Shown piece by piece: positions 50,789-61,200 of a DNA stretch of 64,000 bases (position 1 is its first letter; each line of letters opens with the position of its first letter). A model generated the notes under the pieces. It was given only the letters and a program-made list of their open reading frames with translations. It ran no database searches and was not told the origin of the DNA. This DNA is from Solirubrobacter ginsenosidimutans (GTDB lineage: Bacteria; Actinomycetota; Thermoleophilia; Solirubrobacterales; Solirubrobacteraceae): assembly GCF_027587205.1 (NCBI RefSeq), contig NZ_JAPDOD010000011.1, forward strand, positions 62,001-126,000, read 5' to 3'. The position numbers and the translations under genes are program-made.

Positions 50789-52192
50789 TCACAGCCCTGG
50801 ACTCGTTGCCGATGCCAGCGAGCCGACCCGCTCTCGGCGGTGGCCGCTCAGCGCCAGGGCGACACCGGTCGCGTAGGCCGCAGCGGTGGCCATAAAGGCG
50901 GCGCGCAACGAGACGGAGCTGCCGTCCGAGACGAGCAGGGCGCCGAGGACGGCGACGCCCAAGGCTCCTCCGGTCTGGCGGGATGCGTTGAACACGCCCG
51001 ACGTCAGGCCGACGCGGTCGCGTGGCGCGCGGCTCAGCGCGAGCGCGGTCATCGCCGGCATCGCCAGTGCGGTGACGCCGAGCAGAACGGTGGAAGGGAT
51101 CAACGCCGTCGTGGAAGCGCCGGGCGCCTCGAGCGAGATCAGCAGCGCTCCGGCGGTGCCTGCGGTCAGGCCGACGACGATCGCGCGCCATTCGCCGACG
51201 CGGCTAACCAGGCGACCGCTGAGGAACGCCATCGTCCCCGTGACGGCCGTCATGGGCAGCAGGGCCAGGCCGGTGTGCAGCGCATCGAGTCCCTGGGCGC
51301 GGTGCAGGTAGACGGCCAAGCAGAAGATCGCTCCGTACAAGCAGAAGTTGAACACGGTTCCGATCGCGACCGCCGTCGAGAACGTGCGCTCGCGGAAGAG
51401 CAGCGGATCGACCATCGGGTGGGCGACCGATCGTTCGACGATCACGAATGCGCCGGCGATCGCGATGCCGGCGACCAGCAGCGCGACGGTGAGCGTCGCG
51501 CCCCAGCCCTGGCTGCCCGTGGTGATAAACCCGCCTGTTAGTGACGCCAGGCCGGCTACGGCCAGCAGTTGCCCTGGAACGTCGAGCGGATGAGCATGCC
51601 GGCGCGTCTCGTCGACATGGCGCACGAGCAGGAGCGCAGCAGCGGCTGCGATCGGCACGTTGACCAGGAAGATCGCGCGCCAGCCGAGGGCGGCGACCAA
51701 CACTCCCCCGAGCACCGGGCCGGCCGCAAGGCCGATCCCCGACGCGCCGCCCCACAGGCCGAGCGCTCTGCGGCGGTCATGCGCTTCGGGGAAGGAGAGC
51801 GCGACAAGCGCCAGCGAGCAAGGCATCAACGCGGCGGCGCCGGCGCCCTGGACGACCCGGGCGACGATGAGCACGGTCAGCGAACCCGCTCCCGCACAGG
51901 CGGCGCTGCCCAGGGCGAAGATCGCCAGGCCGATGAGAAAGCCGGTGCGCGAGCCGACGTGGTCGGCCAGCACTCCAGCCGACAACAGCAGTGACGCGAA
52001 CGTGAGCGTGTAGCCGTTGACGATCCATTGCGCCGCCGGGAGCGCGCCACCGAGGTCGGCGCCGATCGGCCCCAGCGCGACATTGACGATGGTCGCGTCG
52101 AGCGTGATCACCAGGAAGCCCAGGCAGATCCCCGTGAGCCCGAGTGCCCGACTTCGTGTGGCGTCGGCGGCGATCAAGGTCATGGCGTTCAT
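50789..52192 (-). CDS. MFS drug-efflux transporter, DHA2 (EmrB/QacA) family
   Basis: 467 residues, about 14 hydrophobic helices. Signature motifs: LDATIVNVALGPIGADLGG (motif D1), LADHVGSRTGFLIGL (motif A, with GxxxDRxGRR loosened), RVVQGAGAAALMPCSLALV (motif B) and GGASGIGLAAGPVLGGVL (motif C). Proton-driven export of drugs or antiseptics is typical. Divergent from a LysR gene 85 bp away, the standard arrangement for regulator-controlled efflux. Confidence 0.93.
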   Translation of the reverse strand: MNAMTLIAADATRSRALGLTGICLGFLVITLDATIVNVALGPIGADLGGALPAAQWIVNGYTLTFASLLLSAGVLADHVGSRTGFLIGLAIFALGSAACAGAGSLTVLIVARVVQGAGAAALMPCSLALVALSFPEAHDRRRALGLWGGASGIGLAAGPVLGGVLVAALGWRAIFLVNVPIAAAAALLLVRHVDETRRHAHPLDVPGQLLAVAGLASLTGGFITTGSQGWGATLTVALLVAGIAIAGAFVIVERSVAHPMVDPLLFRERTFSTAVAIGTVFNFCLYGAIFCLAVYLHRAQGLDALHTGLALLPMTAVTGTMAFLSGRLVSRVGEWRAIVVGLTAGTAGALLISLEAPGASTTALIPSTVLLGVTALAMPAMTALALSRAPRDRVGLTSGVFNASRQTGGALGVAVLGALLVSDGSSVSLRAAFMATAAAYATGVALALSGHRRERVGSLASATSPGL

Positions 52193-52277
52193 GGTCCCCG
52201 TAGGGGCGGGCGTTCTCCACGATCTCGGAGGTCATGCTCGTAGACGTCGCCTAACAGACGGCGTACGGTGCGTCCTG
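52193..52277. promoter_or_regulatory. Divergent promoter region, MFS/LysR
   Basis: 85 bp between the MFS and LysR starts. A LysR-type T-N11-A operator is expected here, controlling both genes; I could not single out one copy with certainty. Confidence 0.45.
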
Positions 52278-53213
52278 GTGGAACTACGACAGCTGCGCTA
52301 CTTCGTGGCCGTCGCCGAGGAACTGCACTTCGGCCGTGCGGCCGCGCGCTTGCATATCGCCGCGCCGTCCCTCTCCCAGCAGATCAAGGCATTTGAGGCG
52401 AGCCTCGGCGTCGCGCTGTTCGCACGGGACCGCCGCCACGTCGAACTCACCGCCGCGGGCCGAACGCTGCTCCCCGATGCGCGTGAGATCCTCACTATGG
52501 CGGCCCACGCGGAGCGCCGTCTCGCCGGAACGACGGTCACGTTCCGGCTTGGCTACGTCAGCTGGCTGCCGGACCAGCTGATCGCTTCGTTGCGCTCCGA
52601 CGTGCGCATCGACGAGTGGGTGATGCCCAGCCACATCCAGATCGCGCGCGTCCTGGACCGCGGACTCGACGCGGCGATCGCCTGGGCCTCGGGGCCCGAC
52701 GAGCGTCTGGATCACCAGCTGTTGTGGGCCGAGCCGCTCGCGGCCGTCGCGCCCGCCAAGGGCGGCAACGAGATCGTGAAGGCGTCAGCGTTGCGCGTGC
52801 TGGTCGACGCCGACCTCACCTCGTGGGACGCGTGGAACCGGTACGCGACGGAATTCGCGAACGACGTCGGCGCCAAGATCCTCCACATCGACGACGGTGG
52901 CATCACCGGGCGCGCGTTCTATGACCGCGCGCGCAAGTACCGCGCACCGCTGCTGATGTCACCCAAGCGGCATCCAGACCCGCTGCCCGCCGGGCTGCGG
53001 ACCCATCTGGTCGTCGATCCGACACCGCTGTGGTGCTGGTCACTGGTCACGCGCGCCGACGACGAGCGCCCGGCGGTCCTCGCGCTGCGCGAAACGGCGA
53101 TCGCGCTGGCACGTGCCGCCGGGCTTCACGTACTGCCGCCCGGCGACACCTGGCTTCCCGCTCAAGATCCGCACCGCGACGCGATCCGCGCGCAACGCGA
53201 GGCCGACCCATAG
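52278..53213 (+). CDS. LysR-family transcriptional regulator
   Basis: 311 residues from GTG 52278 (VELRQLRYFVAVAEELHFGRAAARLHIAAPSLSQQIKAFE). The N-terminal winged HTH (1-60) is canonical. The effector domain is present (TFRLGYVSWLPDQLIASL; RGLDAAIAWASG), with hinge ~88-92. Upstream sequence in frame is filler, so this start is preferred. Probably regulates the divergent MFS pump in response to a small molecule. Confidence 0.92.
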   Translation: MELRQLRYFVAVAEELHFGRAAARLHIAAPSLSQQIKAFEASLGVALFARDRRHVELTAAGRTLLPDAREILTMAAHAERRLAGTTVTFRLGYVSWLPDQLIASLRSDVRIDEWVMPSHIQIARVLDRGLDAAIAWASGPDERLDHQLLWAEPLAAVAPAKGGNEIVKASALRVLVDADLTSWDAWNRYATEFANDVGAKILHIDDGGITGRAFYDRARKYRAPLLMSPKRHPDPLPAGLRTHLVVDPTPLWCWSLVTRADDERPAVLALRETAIALARAAGLHVLPPGDTWLPAQDPHRDAIRAQREADP

Positions 53214-53375
53214 CGCGCGCTCCTGCCCTTCGCGTCCACCGCCGCGCGGCTGCATCGCCTGGACGCACCCCGACGAAGTCAACGAAGCCCTGCATCAGTT
53301 CATCGCCAACTGATCGGAGACCCCGTTGTTAGGTCCCGTCTACCAGCATGAGCGTGAAGATCGTGGAGAACCGCG

Positions 53376-56207
53376 GTGCGTGCGGCCACCATCGGGATCG
53401 TGACACTACGCCTCGCTGAAGCCCATAGAGCACCCGAGCACGGCGACGAAGCCGCTCAGCTGTCCCGTCCCTTCGCGCAGCGGATGCTCGGCAGGTGCAG
53501 CGAGCGTGCGACGCTCGACGCGCTGGTGCGGTACGTCGGCGCGGGCGAGAGCCAGGCACTCGTGGTACGTGGCAACCCGGGCGTCGGCAAGTCGATGTTG
53601 TTGGCGTACGTGGCCGAGCGCGCGGAGCACTGCCGGATCGTGCACGCAGCCGGCGCAGAGTCAGAGATGGGGCTGGCGTTCGCCGGCCTCCAGCAACTGT
53701 GCGCCCCGCTGTTGGATCGACTCGAGCGTCTGCCGGCGCCGCAGCGCGACGCGCTGGCCACGGCGTTCGGCCTCCACGCCGGCGAAGCACCGGATCGCTT
53801 TCTGGTCAGCCTCGCCGTGCTGAGCCTCCTCGGCGAGGCCGCCGAGCATGCACCGTTGATCTGCCTGGTCGACGACGCGCATTGGCTCGACCGCGCCTCG
53901 ACTCAGATCCTGGCGTTCGTCGCACGCCGGTTGCGCGACGAACCGGTCGGGCTCGTCTTCGCATCCCAGCAGCGCAAGCACGACGACGAACTCGATGGTC
54001 TCCCAGAGATCGAGGTCGAGGGCCTCGGCTACGACGACGCATGTACGTTGCTCGAGTCGGTGATCGCCGGACCGTTGGACGACCGCGTCCGCGACCGGAT
54101 CATCGCCGAGACGGCCGGCAACCCGTTGGCGCTGCTCGAGTTGCCGCGCGGCCGGAACCCGGCAGAGCTGGCGGGCGGCTTCGGACTGCCGGACGCCACG
54201 CCACTCGCCACCTACGTCGAACAGAGCTTCGCCCGACGCTACGAGCAGATGCCAGCCCTCACCCAGCAGCTCCTGCTGGTCGCAGCCGCCGACCCAACCG
54301 GCGACGCGACGCTGCTCCTCCGGGCCGCCGATCACCTGGGCCTGAAGATCGACGAGGACGCGCTCGATGCCGGAGAGCTCGTCACAGTGGACGACCGGGT
54401 CTGTTTTCGTCGTCCGCTCGTCCGCTCTGCCGTCTACCAAGTCGCCTCGGCGGCGGACCGGCGGCGCGTGCATGCCGCGCTCGCCGAGTCCATTTCCCCG
54501 GGGGAGGACGCCGATCGGCGCGCATGGCACCGGTCCCACGCTGCCGCGGCGCCCGATGAGGCCGTCGCGGCCGAGCTCGAGGCGTCGGCCGGGCGAGCGC
54601 ATGCTCGTGGTGGGCTTGCGGCCGTGGCTGCGTTCCTCGAGCGAGCCGTAGCGCTGACGCCGGACCCAAGGCGGCGAGCGCAGCGGGCGCTCGCCGCCGC
54701 GCGCGTCGCCCACGCGGCCGGAGGCGCAGACGCCGCCTCCCCCTTGCTGCGCGCTGCGCGTGTCGGGCCACTTGACAAGCTGGAGAGCGCCCAGCGCCAG
54801 CTGCTCGAGGCTGAGATCGCGTTCGGCTCCCGGCGGGGCGGCGATGCGGCCTCGCTGCTGGTCGCGGCCGGGCGGCGCCTTGAGCGGCTGGACCCGCGGC
54901 TGGCTCGCGCTGCGTACCTCGAGGCGGTCTGGGCGGCGTGCGGCGCGATGCATCTCGCCAATTCGAGCGGGCAAGTCGACGTCTCCGTGGCGGTCCGTGA
55001 AGCGACGCCTGCCGCCGGAGCTCCGAGCCCCGAGGACCTGATGCTCGATGGGATGGCGACGCGCTTCATCGACGGTTTCGGGGCCGGCGCACCGACGCTG
55101 CGTCGAGCGCTGGACGAGTTCCGAATTACTGAGACCGAGGGTTTGTTCGACATTGCGTGGGTGTGGCTCGCCGTCGAGCTGTGGGATGCCGACGCGTGGT
55201 TCGAACTCGGCACGCGGCACGTCCAGGCGGCCCGTGAGGCCGGCGCGCTCACCGTACTTCCCGTCGCCCTGCACACGCTCGCGTCCCGGCACCTGCTCTC
55301 CGGAGACCTTGTGGCGGCCGAGTTGCTGCTGACCGAAGCTGACTCGATCCTGGCGGTGACCGGCGACGCACCCATGATCGATGCGCGGCTACGTCTGGGC
55401 GCGCTGCGCGGCACCGACGCCCAACCGCTGATCAAGGCGAGTATCCGCGATTCGACGCAACGGGGCGAGGGGGTGCTGGTACGTCACGCCGAGGAGGCGG
55501 CAGCAACCCTGTACGCCGGGCTGGGCCGTCATGACGACGCGTTGGCGTGGGCGCAGCGAGAGTTCGACCACAACCCCCACGTGCTCTACCGGACCGCGCT
55601 TCCGGAGTTGGTCGAGGCGGCGGTTCGGTGCAACCGGCTCGACCTTGCGCGCCGCGCTGTCGATGAGCTCAGCGAGCACACACATGCGAGCGGCACGCCC
55701 TGGGCGCTGGGCGTCGAGGCGCGCTCCCGCGCGCTGATCAGCTCGGGAGACGACGCCGACGCCTGGTACCGGCAGGCGATCTCGCTGCTGGGCAGCGGTC
55801 GCCTAGATGTCGAGTCCGCTCGCGCTCAGCTGCTCTACGGCGAGTGGCTGCGTCGCGAGCGACGACGGCGCGACGCACGCGATCAGCTGCGCGCAGCCCA
55901 TGACAGATTCACGCTGATGGGCGCCGGGCCGTTCGCGGAGCGTGCTGCCCGCGAGCTGCGCGCCACCGGCGAGACTGCGCGCAAGCGTACCGGCACGACC
56001 AACGAGGCCCTCACCATGCAGGAGGCGCAGATCGCCCGCCTCGCCGCCGATGGATACACCAACCACGAGATCGGCGCCCAGCTGTTCCTCAGCCACCGCA
56101 CCGTCGAGTGGCATCTGCGCAACGTGTTCGCGACGCTCGGGCTCAGGTCCCGCAGAGAGCTGCGCTCAGCCCTGCCCGACGCCACCCGAGCAACCGCGCG
56201 AATCTGA
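53376..56207 (+). CDS. LAL regulator (ATPase-TPR-LuxR), copy D
   Basis: 943 residues if started at GTG 53376 (GGAG box 7 bp upstream); an ATG at 53484 (MLGRCSERATLDALV) would match the other LALs better and give 907. Walker A GNPGVGKS, Walker B LICLVDDAHWLD, GNPLALLELPRGR, TPR-like helices, terminal HTH (LTMQEAQIARLAADGYTNHEIGAQLF then VEWHLRNVFATLGL). Same subfamily as copies A-C but on the opposite strand, 13 kb away, next to no obvious target operon. Confidence 0.9.
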   Translation: MRAATIGIVTLRLAEAHRAPEHGDEAAQLSRPFAQRMLGRCSERATLDALVRYVGAGESQALVVRGNPGVGKSMLLAYVAERAEHCRIVHAAGAESEMGLAFAGLQQLCAPLLDRLERLPAPQRDALATAFGLHAGEAPDRFLVSLAVLSLLGEAAEHAPLICLVDDAHWLDRASTQILAFVARRLRDEPVGLVFASQQRKHDDELDGLPEIEVEGLGYDDACTLLESVIAGPLDDRVRDRIIAETAGNPLALLELPRGRNPAELAGGFGLPDATPLATYVEQSFARRYEQMPALTQQLLLVAAADPTGDATLLLRAADHLGLKIDEDALDAGELVTVDDRVCFRRPLVRSAVYQVASAADRRRVHAALAESISPGEDADRRAWHRSHAAAAPDEAVAAELEASAGRAHARGGLAAVAAFLERAVALTPDPRRRAQRALAAARVAHAAGGADAASPLLRAARVGPLDKLESAQRQLLEAEIAFGSRRGGDAASLLVAAGRRLERLDPRLARAAYLEAVWAACGAMHLANSSGQVDVSVAVREATPAAGAPSPEDLMLDGMATRFIDGFGAGAPTLRRALDEFRITETEGLFDIAWVWLAVELWDADAWFELGTRHVQAAREAGALTVLPVALHTLASRHLLSGDLVAAELLLTEADSILAVTGDAPMIDARLRLGALRGTDAQPLIKASIRDSTQRGEGVLVRHAEEAAATLYAGLGRHDDALAWAQREFDHNPHVLYRTALPELVEAAVRCNRLDLARRAVDELSEHTHASGTPWALGVEARSRALISSGDDADAWYRQAISLLGSGRLDVESARAQLLYGEWLRRERRRRDARDQLRAAHDRFTLMGAGPFAERAARELRATGETARKRTGTTNEALTMQEAQIARLAADGYTNHEIGAQLFLSHRTVEWHLRNVFATLGLRSRRELRSALPDATRATARI

Positions 56208-56412
56208 GGTCGTCCAGCGCACCGTCACGAGGTCCCAACGGACCGGAGCGGACATCGAGAGCCAACCCGTTGACCGACAACGCCCACTGCTCCCACACGA
56301 CCCACATCGCGCGGCGCCCCAAGCATCTTCGGGAAGAAGTGCAACTGCGTGCCCGGCTTTGGGGTTCGCGAAGCTGGGTGACCGCCTCGCTGGTCACGTC
56401 GTTAGATCGTCG

Positions 56413-56877
56413 TCACGCTCGTGGCCCGCCGTGCGATGTTCCGTCGTAGTCGTAATGTGGCATCGGGAGGCTCGACACGTTCAGCGCCCACGCCGCCCCA
56501 TACGCTTCGAAGCCGGAAATCATGGGCGGCGGGAACGTCGGGTCGGTGAAGGCGCCGACCGCGACCCCGACGACCTCCGGCGCGACGGAGATCTCCCAGT
56601 ACACGGTCGAGCCGCACTCGGGGCAGAAGTGATACGTGGCGCCGCCGCTGTCGCAGGAGCGAAACGCGGCGGGCTTGTCGCTGTCACTCGGGAACGTCCA
56701 CGCCGTCGATGGGCCTTCGATCGTCACGTGCTCGACCGGAAGTCGCGCCTGCACGCTGAGCACGCTGCCCGTCCGCCTCTGGCATTCGTAGCACTGGCAC
56801 ACCGAGATTCGCTCTGGGTCGGGGCCTGCGTAGGTGAGGCTGAGCTTGCCGCAGTTGCACGAAGCTGTACGCGCCAT
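56413..56877 (-). CDS. GFA-family (glutathione-dependent formaldehyde-activating-like) zinc protein
   Basis: 154 residues with the zinc cysteines of the GFA/CENP-V fold: CNCGKL (8-10), CQCYECQRRTGS, and FCPECGSTVYWE. Family members bind zinc; only a few activate formaldehyde with glutathione, and actinobacteria usually lack glutathione, so the biochemical role is unclear. 39 bp downstream of the DUF1254 gene on the same strand. Confidence 0.87.
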   Translation of the reverse strand: MARTASCNCGKLSLTYAGPDPERISVCQCYECQRRTGSVLSVQARLPVEHVTIEGPSTAWTFPSDSDKPAAFRSCDSGGATYHFCPECGSTVYWEISVAPEVVGVAVGAFTDPTFPPPMISGFEAYGAAWALNVSSLPMPHYDYDGTSHGGPRA

Positions 56878-56916
56878 TGGTGGGTCCCTTCTGCGTTGTG
56901 TGTGGACGTCCGCGCG

Positions 56917-58341
56917 TCAGATCAACTCGACGTCTGGTAGTGCCCAGGTGCCGTCGAACAGGCCCTCCGTGGGGCTGTAGAGGCGGAACATCGGGTAGAA
57001 GCCCCGGCCGGGAACGGTCTCGATCCAGTTGCTCTCCAGACCTGCCGGCGCGGCGGGCCCGAAATACATGTCGAACGAGCCATCCGCGTTGGTCTTGAGC
57101 TCGTCGTAGGACGCGTGGGCGGCGTCGTTGGTCGGGTTCTGGACCATCGAGCGCGTTGCGCTGTCGTACAGCGTCAGCGACCAGAAGGCGGCGGCCGGCG
57201 GGTTCGCGGGCAAGTGGAGGCGATAGGACTTGCCGCCGTCGAAGTGGTTGCCGTCGGAGTCCTTGAAGGCCTGCATGTAGTTGCCGCCGGGACCGGCTTT
57301 CATCACTCCGAGAGCGGGCGAGAGGTAGATCGCGCCGTAGGTGTATTGCAGCCGCTCGTCCAACTGGCTGTAGGTCTGCGTTTCCTGGCTCGGCTTCACG
57401 TAGAACACCCAGTCCCACTGAGTGCCTTCAAACGCGGTGACGCCGGTTTCGCGCTTGGAGCCCTCGTACATCACGTTGCGGGCCATCGCGTCGCCGAGGA
57501 CGGCTGCGTCCTCGAGCATGGCCTGCTGGCGGGCGTCAGGCTCGAACGGCCGGCCCTTCTCGATGCCCAGCGGCTTCAGCATCGCCATGAAGAACCGGTC
57601 GTGCTCTTGGACGGGGTTGTTGTCGATGACCGTGGCCAGTCGCGCCCAGAACTCCATCCCGCCGGGCGGAGTCGTGTCGATCAGCTTGCCCGAGATCGAG
57701 ACGAACTTGTTCGGCTTGGGGTCTTCACGCTCGCTCCACGGGTAGACCTTGACGTTGCGGATGCGTGCCACGGCGTCGGGCACGTCGTTGTCGACGACGA
57801 TCCCGCGCACCAGGAGGTTGTGGTTGTGCATCGTGGCCCGGACCTCGTAGTAGCCGGACGGAGCGTCGCCGGCGTGGCCCGGTGGTAGCAGCAGGAACTT
57901 GCCGCCGTGGCCCGCGTCGGGCCCTGGCAGGCCGACGTCGACCAGCGAGCGTTGCCAGAAGTCGTCCAAGAGGCCGACGATCGCTCCGGGTGGGATCTCG
58001 ATCACGACCGGACCCTGCGCGACGTCGATGTTGATGACGGCGTAGATCGTCGTGTCGTTGGCCGTGAGCCAGACAGACTCGGGACCGACGAAGTGGTCGG
58101 CGATGCCCATGTCGTTGAAGTCGATGCCCAGGTCCCGTTTGAGGGTGAGCCGGATGGACTCGAACGACACGGCGGGATAGCCCCACAGGTAGGCCTGCAC
58201 CGCGCGCTGGAAGTCCATCTCGTCGAAGAGCTTCCGCGACGTCTCGGCGGTCGGGAAACCCAACTCGTACCGAAGCGTGCCGACACGCGGCACCTCCACG
58301 CTGTCTAGAACCGTGGCGTTCGGGTGTTCCACCGTCGTCAT
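56917..58341 (-). CDS. DUF1254/DUF1214 domain protein
   Basis: 474 residues from ATG 58341, preceded by GGGAG. N-terminal DUF1254 (FQRAVQAYLWGYPAVSFESIRL; ESVWLTANDTTIYAVINIDVAQGPVVIEIPP) and C-terminal DUF1214 (GGKSYRLHLPANPPAAAFWSLTLYDSATRSMVQNP; SNWIETVPGRGFYPMFRLYSPTE). No signal peptide seen here, though many members are exported. Function unknown in general; often found near xenobiotic or lipid metabolism genes. Confidence 0.9.
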   Translation of the reverse strand: MTTVEHPNATVLDSVEVPRVGTLRYELGFPTAETSRKLFDEMDFQRAVQAYLWGYPAVSFESIRLTLKRDLGIDFNDMGIADHFVGPESVWLTANDTTIYAVINIDVAQGPVVIEIPPGAIVGLLDDFWQRSLVDVGLPGPDAGHGGKFLLLPPGHAGDAPSGYYEVRATMHNHNLLVRGIVVDNDVPDAVARIRNVKVYPWSEREDPKPNKFVSISGKLIDTTPPGGMEFWARLATVIDNNPVQEHDRFFMAMLKPLGIEKGRPFEPDARQQAMLEDAAVLGDAMARNVMYEGSKRETGVTAFEGTQWDWVFYVKPSQETQTYSQLDERLQYTYGAIYLSPALGVMKAGPGGNYMQAFKDSDGNHFDGGKSYRLHLPANPPAAAFWSLTLYDSATRSMVQNPTNDAAHASYDELKTNADGSFDMYFGPAAPAGLESNWIETVPGRGFYPMFRLYSPTEGLFDGTWALPDVELI

Positions 58342-58443
58342 GACACGTACTCCCGTGGCGATGCAGTTGACCCCGCGACCGTATGTGTCCTGGAGCCGCT
58401 GCTCATCATCCACTCGGGATGAACGCGCCTCTCGCGCCGGCGA

Positions 58444-60717
58444 TCAGCGCGACGTGATCGTGTCGGCTCGCGCCGGGTAGCGTGAGTCCTCGAGCAGGCC
58501 GAGCTCGACGGCCCGCTCGATCGCTTCGTCTCGCGACGCCACGCCGAACTTGCGGTAGATCGAGCTCGCCTGCGTCTTGATCGTGGTGCGCGAGAGGAAG
58601 AGCCGCTCCCCGATCTGCGGAAACGCGAGATGGGTCGTCAACAACGGCAGGAGCCGCAGCTCTGCTGCTGTGAGGCTCATCGCCCACTGGCCGCTCGGAA
58701 TCGACGTTGCCGCGACGCGTTGCCGGAGCTCGCGCGCGAGCACGGCGAGCGTTCCCAACCGCGGGCGGACGCGCAGGATGGCCTCGGCCTCGCCCAGCAC
58801 CGTGCCCGCGACACCGGCTTCTCCGAGCGCGAGATGCAGGCGCGTGAGCTCGAGGCCGATCTGGACCGACAACCAAGGGAGTCCATGGTTCAAGAGCGGG
58901 CGCACGCGATGGATCCGAGCCACGTCCTCGCGGGCCTGCCTGACATCGCCGTGCTGGATCGCGATGCGCGCCGTGGCGGCAAGCGCGAGCCCGCTCACGA
59001 TGTAGTCGTCGAGCCCCGCTTTCTCGACGACCGACACCGCCCGCGCCGCGTGGACCGCGGCCTCGTCCCACGAGTCCGCCTCCATCGCGACAAAGGCGAG
59101 CTCGGCGAGAGCGGCGGTGCCGTCCTCGGATGCACCGGCCGATGCGGCGATCTCGGATGCGAGCAGGAGCGCTTCGCGGCCGCGATCCGGGTCGCCGAGG
59201 AGCACGTGTGCCACCCCGGCGGCAAGCTGCGCCGCCGGTCGAAACCACCCGTCCGGGCTGAGCTCGAACGTCAGCTCGGCGTCCGCGAGCATCGACTCGA
59301 TTCCGTCCGGGCACGTGGAGGTCCGCAGCGCCGCGATCCACGGCTCGATCGACGCGCTCCCGTCCGGGAGTACCGGCGATGCCGTGCTCATCTGCGCGGC
59401 GCGCTCGCAGCGCGCGCCCTCGGCCGGGCGCCCGGTAAGGAAGTAGACCCAGGCGCCGAGCACGGCGATCGTCGGATAGCGCCTGAGCAACGCGTCGTCA
59501 TACCAGGCGAGCCATGACTCGACGGTGGCCACGCGGCCGGAGTACCACGCAGGCAGGAGGAGCTGCTCGATCAGACGGGTGACGGCGTCGGTGTCGCCGG
59601 CCTCGTGGGCATAGTGGAGCGCCGGCTCGGCCATGCCGTTGCGCTCGCACCACGCCATCGCCCGCCGGTTCAACTCGCGTGCGATCTCCGGTTCGCGGAG
59701 CCCGAGCTCGCTGCGCAGCAGGTCGCGGAACAGGTGGTGGTAGCGGTACCACGTCCGGCTGCGCTCGAGCGGGACGACGAAGTGATTGCGGCGCTCCAGC
59801 GTCACGAGCTCGCGCGAAGAGTCGTGTTGCCCGACAACCGCATCGCACAGCCCGCCGCACATCCGATCGAGCACGGAGGTGCGGGTCAAGAACCGCACCT
59901 CCTGGTCCGTGAGTTGCGCCAGGAGCTCGGACCGCAGATAGTCGGTCACGAACCGGTCATCGCCGCCGAACGCCTGGACCGCTTGCGGCCCGGCCCTCCC
60001 CGCCTGCAGCGACAGTGCGGCGAGATACAGGCCCGCCGGCCAGCCCTCGGTCCGCTCCACGAGCTCGGCGACGGCAGCGTCGTCGAGATCGACGCCCGCG
60101 TTGCGCAGCAGCGCCGCCGCTTCCTCCACATTCAGGCGCAGATCGCCTGCGCCGATCTCCAACACGCGCCCCTGCGAGCGCAGAAGCGGCAGCGGCAACG
60201 CGGGCTCTTCCCGGCTTGACAACACGATCCGCGATCGCTCCGGAATGTGGTCGATGAGCGCGGCGACCACGTCCATGCACGTTGGATCGCTCACCAGGTG
60301 CACGTCGTCCAGCACCAGGACGACAGGGTTCGCCGCTGCCGAGAGTGCCGCGCACAGCCGGGGAACGCAGGTTGCCCAGACCGATCGACCCGGCGTCGAG
60401 AGCGCTTCGAACACTGGCACCGGGACGGGCTCGACGCGATCCAGGGCGGCCGTGACGTAGCGCAGCAGGACCACCGGATCGTTGTCACGCTCGTCAAGCG
60501 CCACCATCGCGAACGACCGCCCGTCCAGTTCGGCCAGATGCGCGAGCAATGTCGTCTTCCCGAAGCCCGCCGGCGCCACCACGCTCGCCGCACGTGCGCT
60601 CGATGCGCGGAACCGGTCGATCAGCTCGGTCTTCGCCACCGTGTCGGGGCGCAACTCCAGTGGCGCGAGTTTCGCCTCGATCAACTCATACGGAAGCTCG
60701 GCCGGCGTCATGGCCAA
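58444..60717 (-). CDS. MalT-like LuxR-family ATPase regulator
   Basis: 757 residues. Walker A APAGFGKT (48-55), Walker B VVLVLDDVHLV, MalT-type winged-helix phrase TEGWPAGLYLAALSL and YLRSELLAQL. The helical middle is shorter than in the other LALs. The terminal HTH is divergent (LTAAELRLLPLLTTHLAFPQIGERLF, TTIKTQASSIYRKFGV). It resembles the regulator at 23438 more than copies A-D. Second start at 60711 possible. Downstream on the same strand is the DUF1254-GFA pair, a possible target. Confidence 0.9.
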   Translation of the reverse strand: MAMTPAELPYELIEAKLAPLELRPDTVAKTELIDRFRASSARAASVVAPAGFGKTTLLAHLAELDGRSFAMVALDERDNDPVVLLRYVTAALDRVEPVPVPVFEALSTPGRSVWATCVPRLCAALSAAANPVVLVLDDVHLVSDPTCMDVVAALIDHIPERSRIVLSSREEPALPLPLLRSQGRVLEIGAGDLRLNVEEAAALLRNAGVDLDDAAVAELVERTEGWPAGLYLAALSLQAGRAGPQAVQAFGGDDRFVTDYLRSELLAQLTDQEVRFLTRTSVLDRMCGGLCDAVVGQHDSSRELVTLERRNHFVVPLERSRTWYRYHHLFRDLLRSELGLREPEIARELNRRAMAWCERNGMAEPALHYAHEAGDTDAVTRLIEQLLLPAWYSGRVATVESWLAWYDDALLRRYPTIAVLGAWVYFLTGRPAEGARCERAAQMSTASPVLPDGSASIEPWIAALRTSTCPDGIESMLADAELTFELSPDGWFRPAAQLAAGVAHVLLGDPDRGREALLLASEIAASAGASEDGTAALAELAFVAMEADSWDEAAVHAARAVSVVEKAGLDDYIVSGLALAATARIAIQHGDVRQAREDVARIHRVRPLLNHGLPWLSVQIGLELTRLHLALGEAGVAGTVLGEAEAILRVRPRLGTLAVLARELRQRVAATSIPSGQWAMSLTAAELRLLPLLTTHLAFPQIGERLFLSRTTIKTQASSIYRKFGVASRDEAIERAVELGLLEDSRYPARADTITSR

Positions 60718-60855
60718 AGGCTCGTCAGGGGCGGATTCAAAAGGACCTGGATAGCGCTAGCGGAACCCTGCTCGGCTACGCGTCGAGCTTCGCAGAGCAG
60801 CGCGCCGCATGCAATCACCCAGACGGGGTGACGCCCACAATTCCGGTTCGCGGCG

Positions 60856-61200
60856 CTAGACGTCGAGCCCTTCGAGCGCGGCTTCGACGTCATAACCGAG
60901 CGCCAGCGCCACTTTCGGGGCAGCCGCCACGGCTCGCGGAACCCCCGTCAAGCAGACGACAGCGAGGAGCGTGCCGGCGATTTCGTCCGGAGTGGCTCCC
61001 GCCGCCAAGGCACGCTCGACGGCCAGTTGGTACGACGCCTGCCCACCGTCAACCGCGACCGTGGTCCCGAGGCGCACGAGTGCGTAGATCTTGTCCTCGA
61101 GGCCCGACGCCTCGCGATTCGGCTCGGCCGCGAGGAGGGAGGCGACTAACGCCTCGTCACCGAGGGCGAGCTTGCGCAGGCGGTCTGTGTAGTCATCCAT
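60856..61200 (-). CDS. Carboxymuconolactone decarboxylase-like (AhpD-fold) protein
   Basis: 114 residues from ATG 61200 (MDDYTDRLRKLALGDEA). All-helical AhpD/CMD fold with DKIYALVRLGTTVAVDGG and a second conserved helix (ALAAGATPDEIAGTLLAVVCLTGVPRAVAAAP). The catalytic CxxC of AhpD is absent (single Cys in AVVCLTG), so it is neither a typical peroxidase nor a clear decarboxylase. Same-strand neighbour of the MalT-like regulator, 138 bp downstream of nothing else. Confidence 0.82.
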   Translation of the reverse strand: MDDYTDRLRKLALGDEALVASLLAAEPNREASGLEDKIYALVRLGTTVAVDGGQASYQLAVERALAAGATPDEIAGTLLAVVCLTGVPRAVAAAPKVALALGYDVEAALEGLDV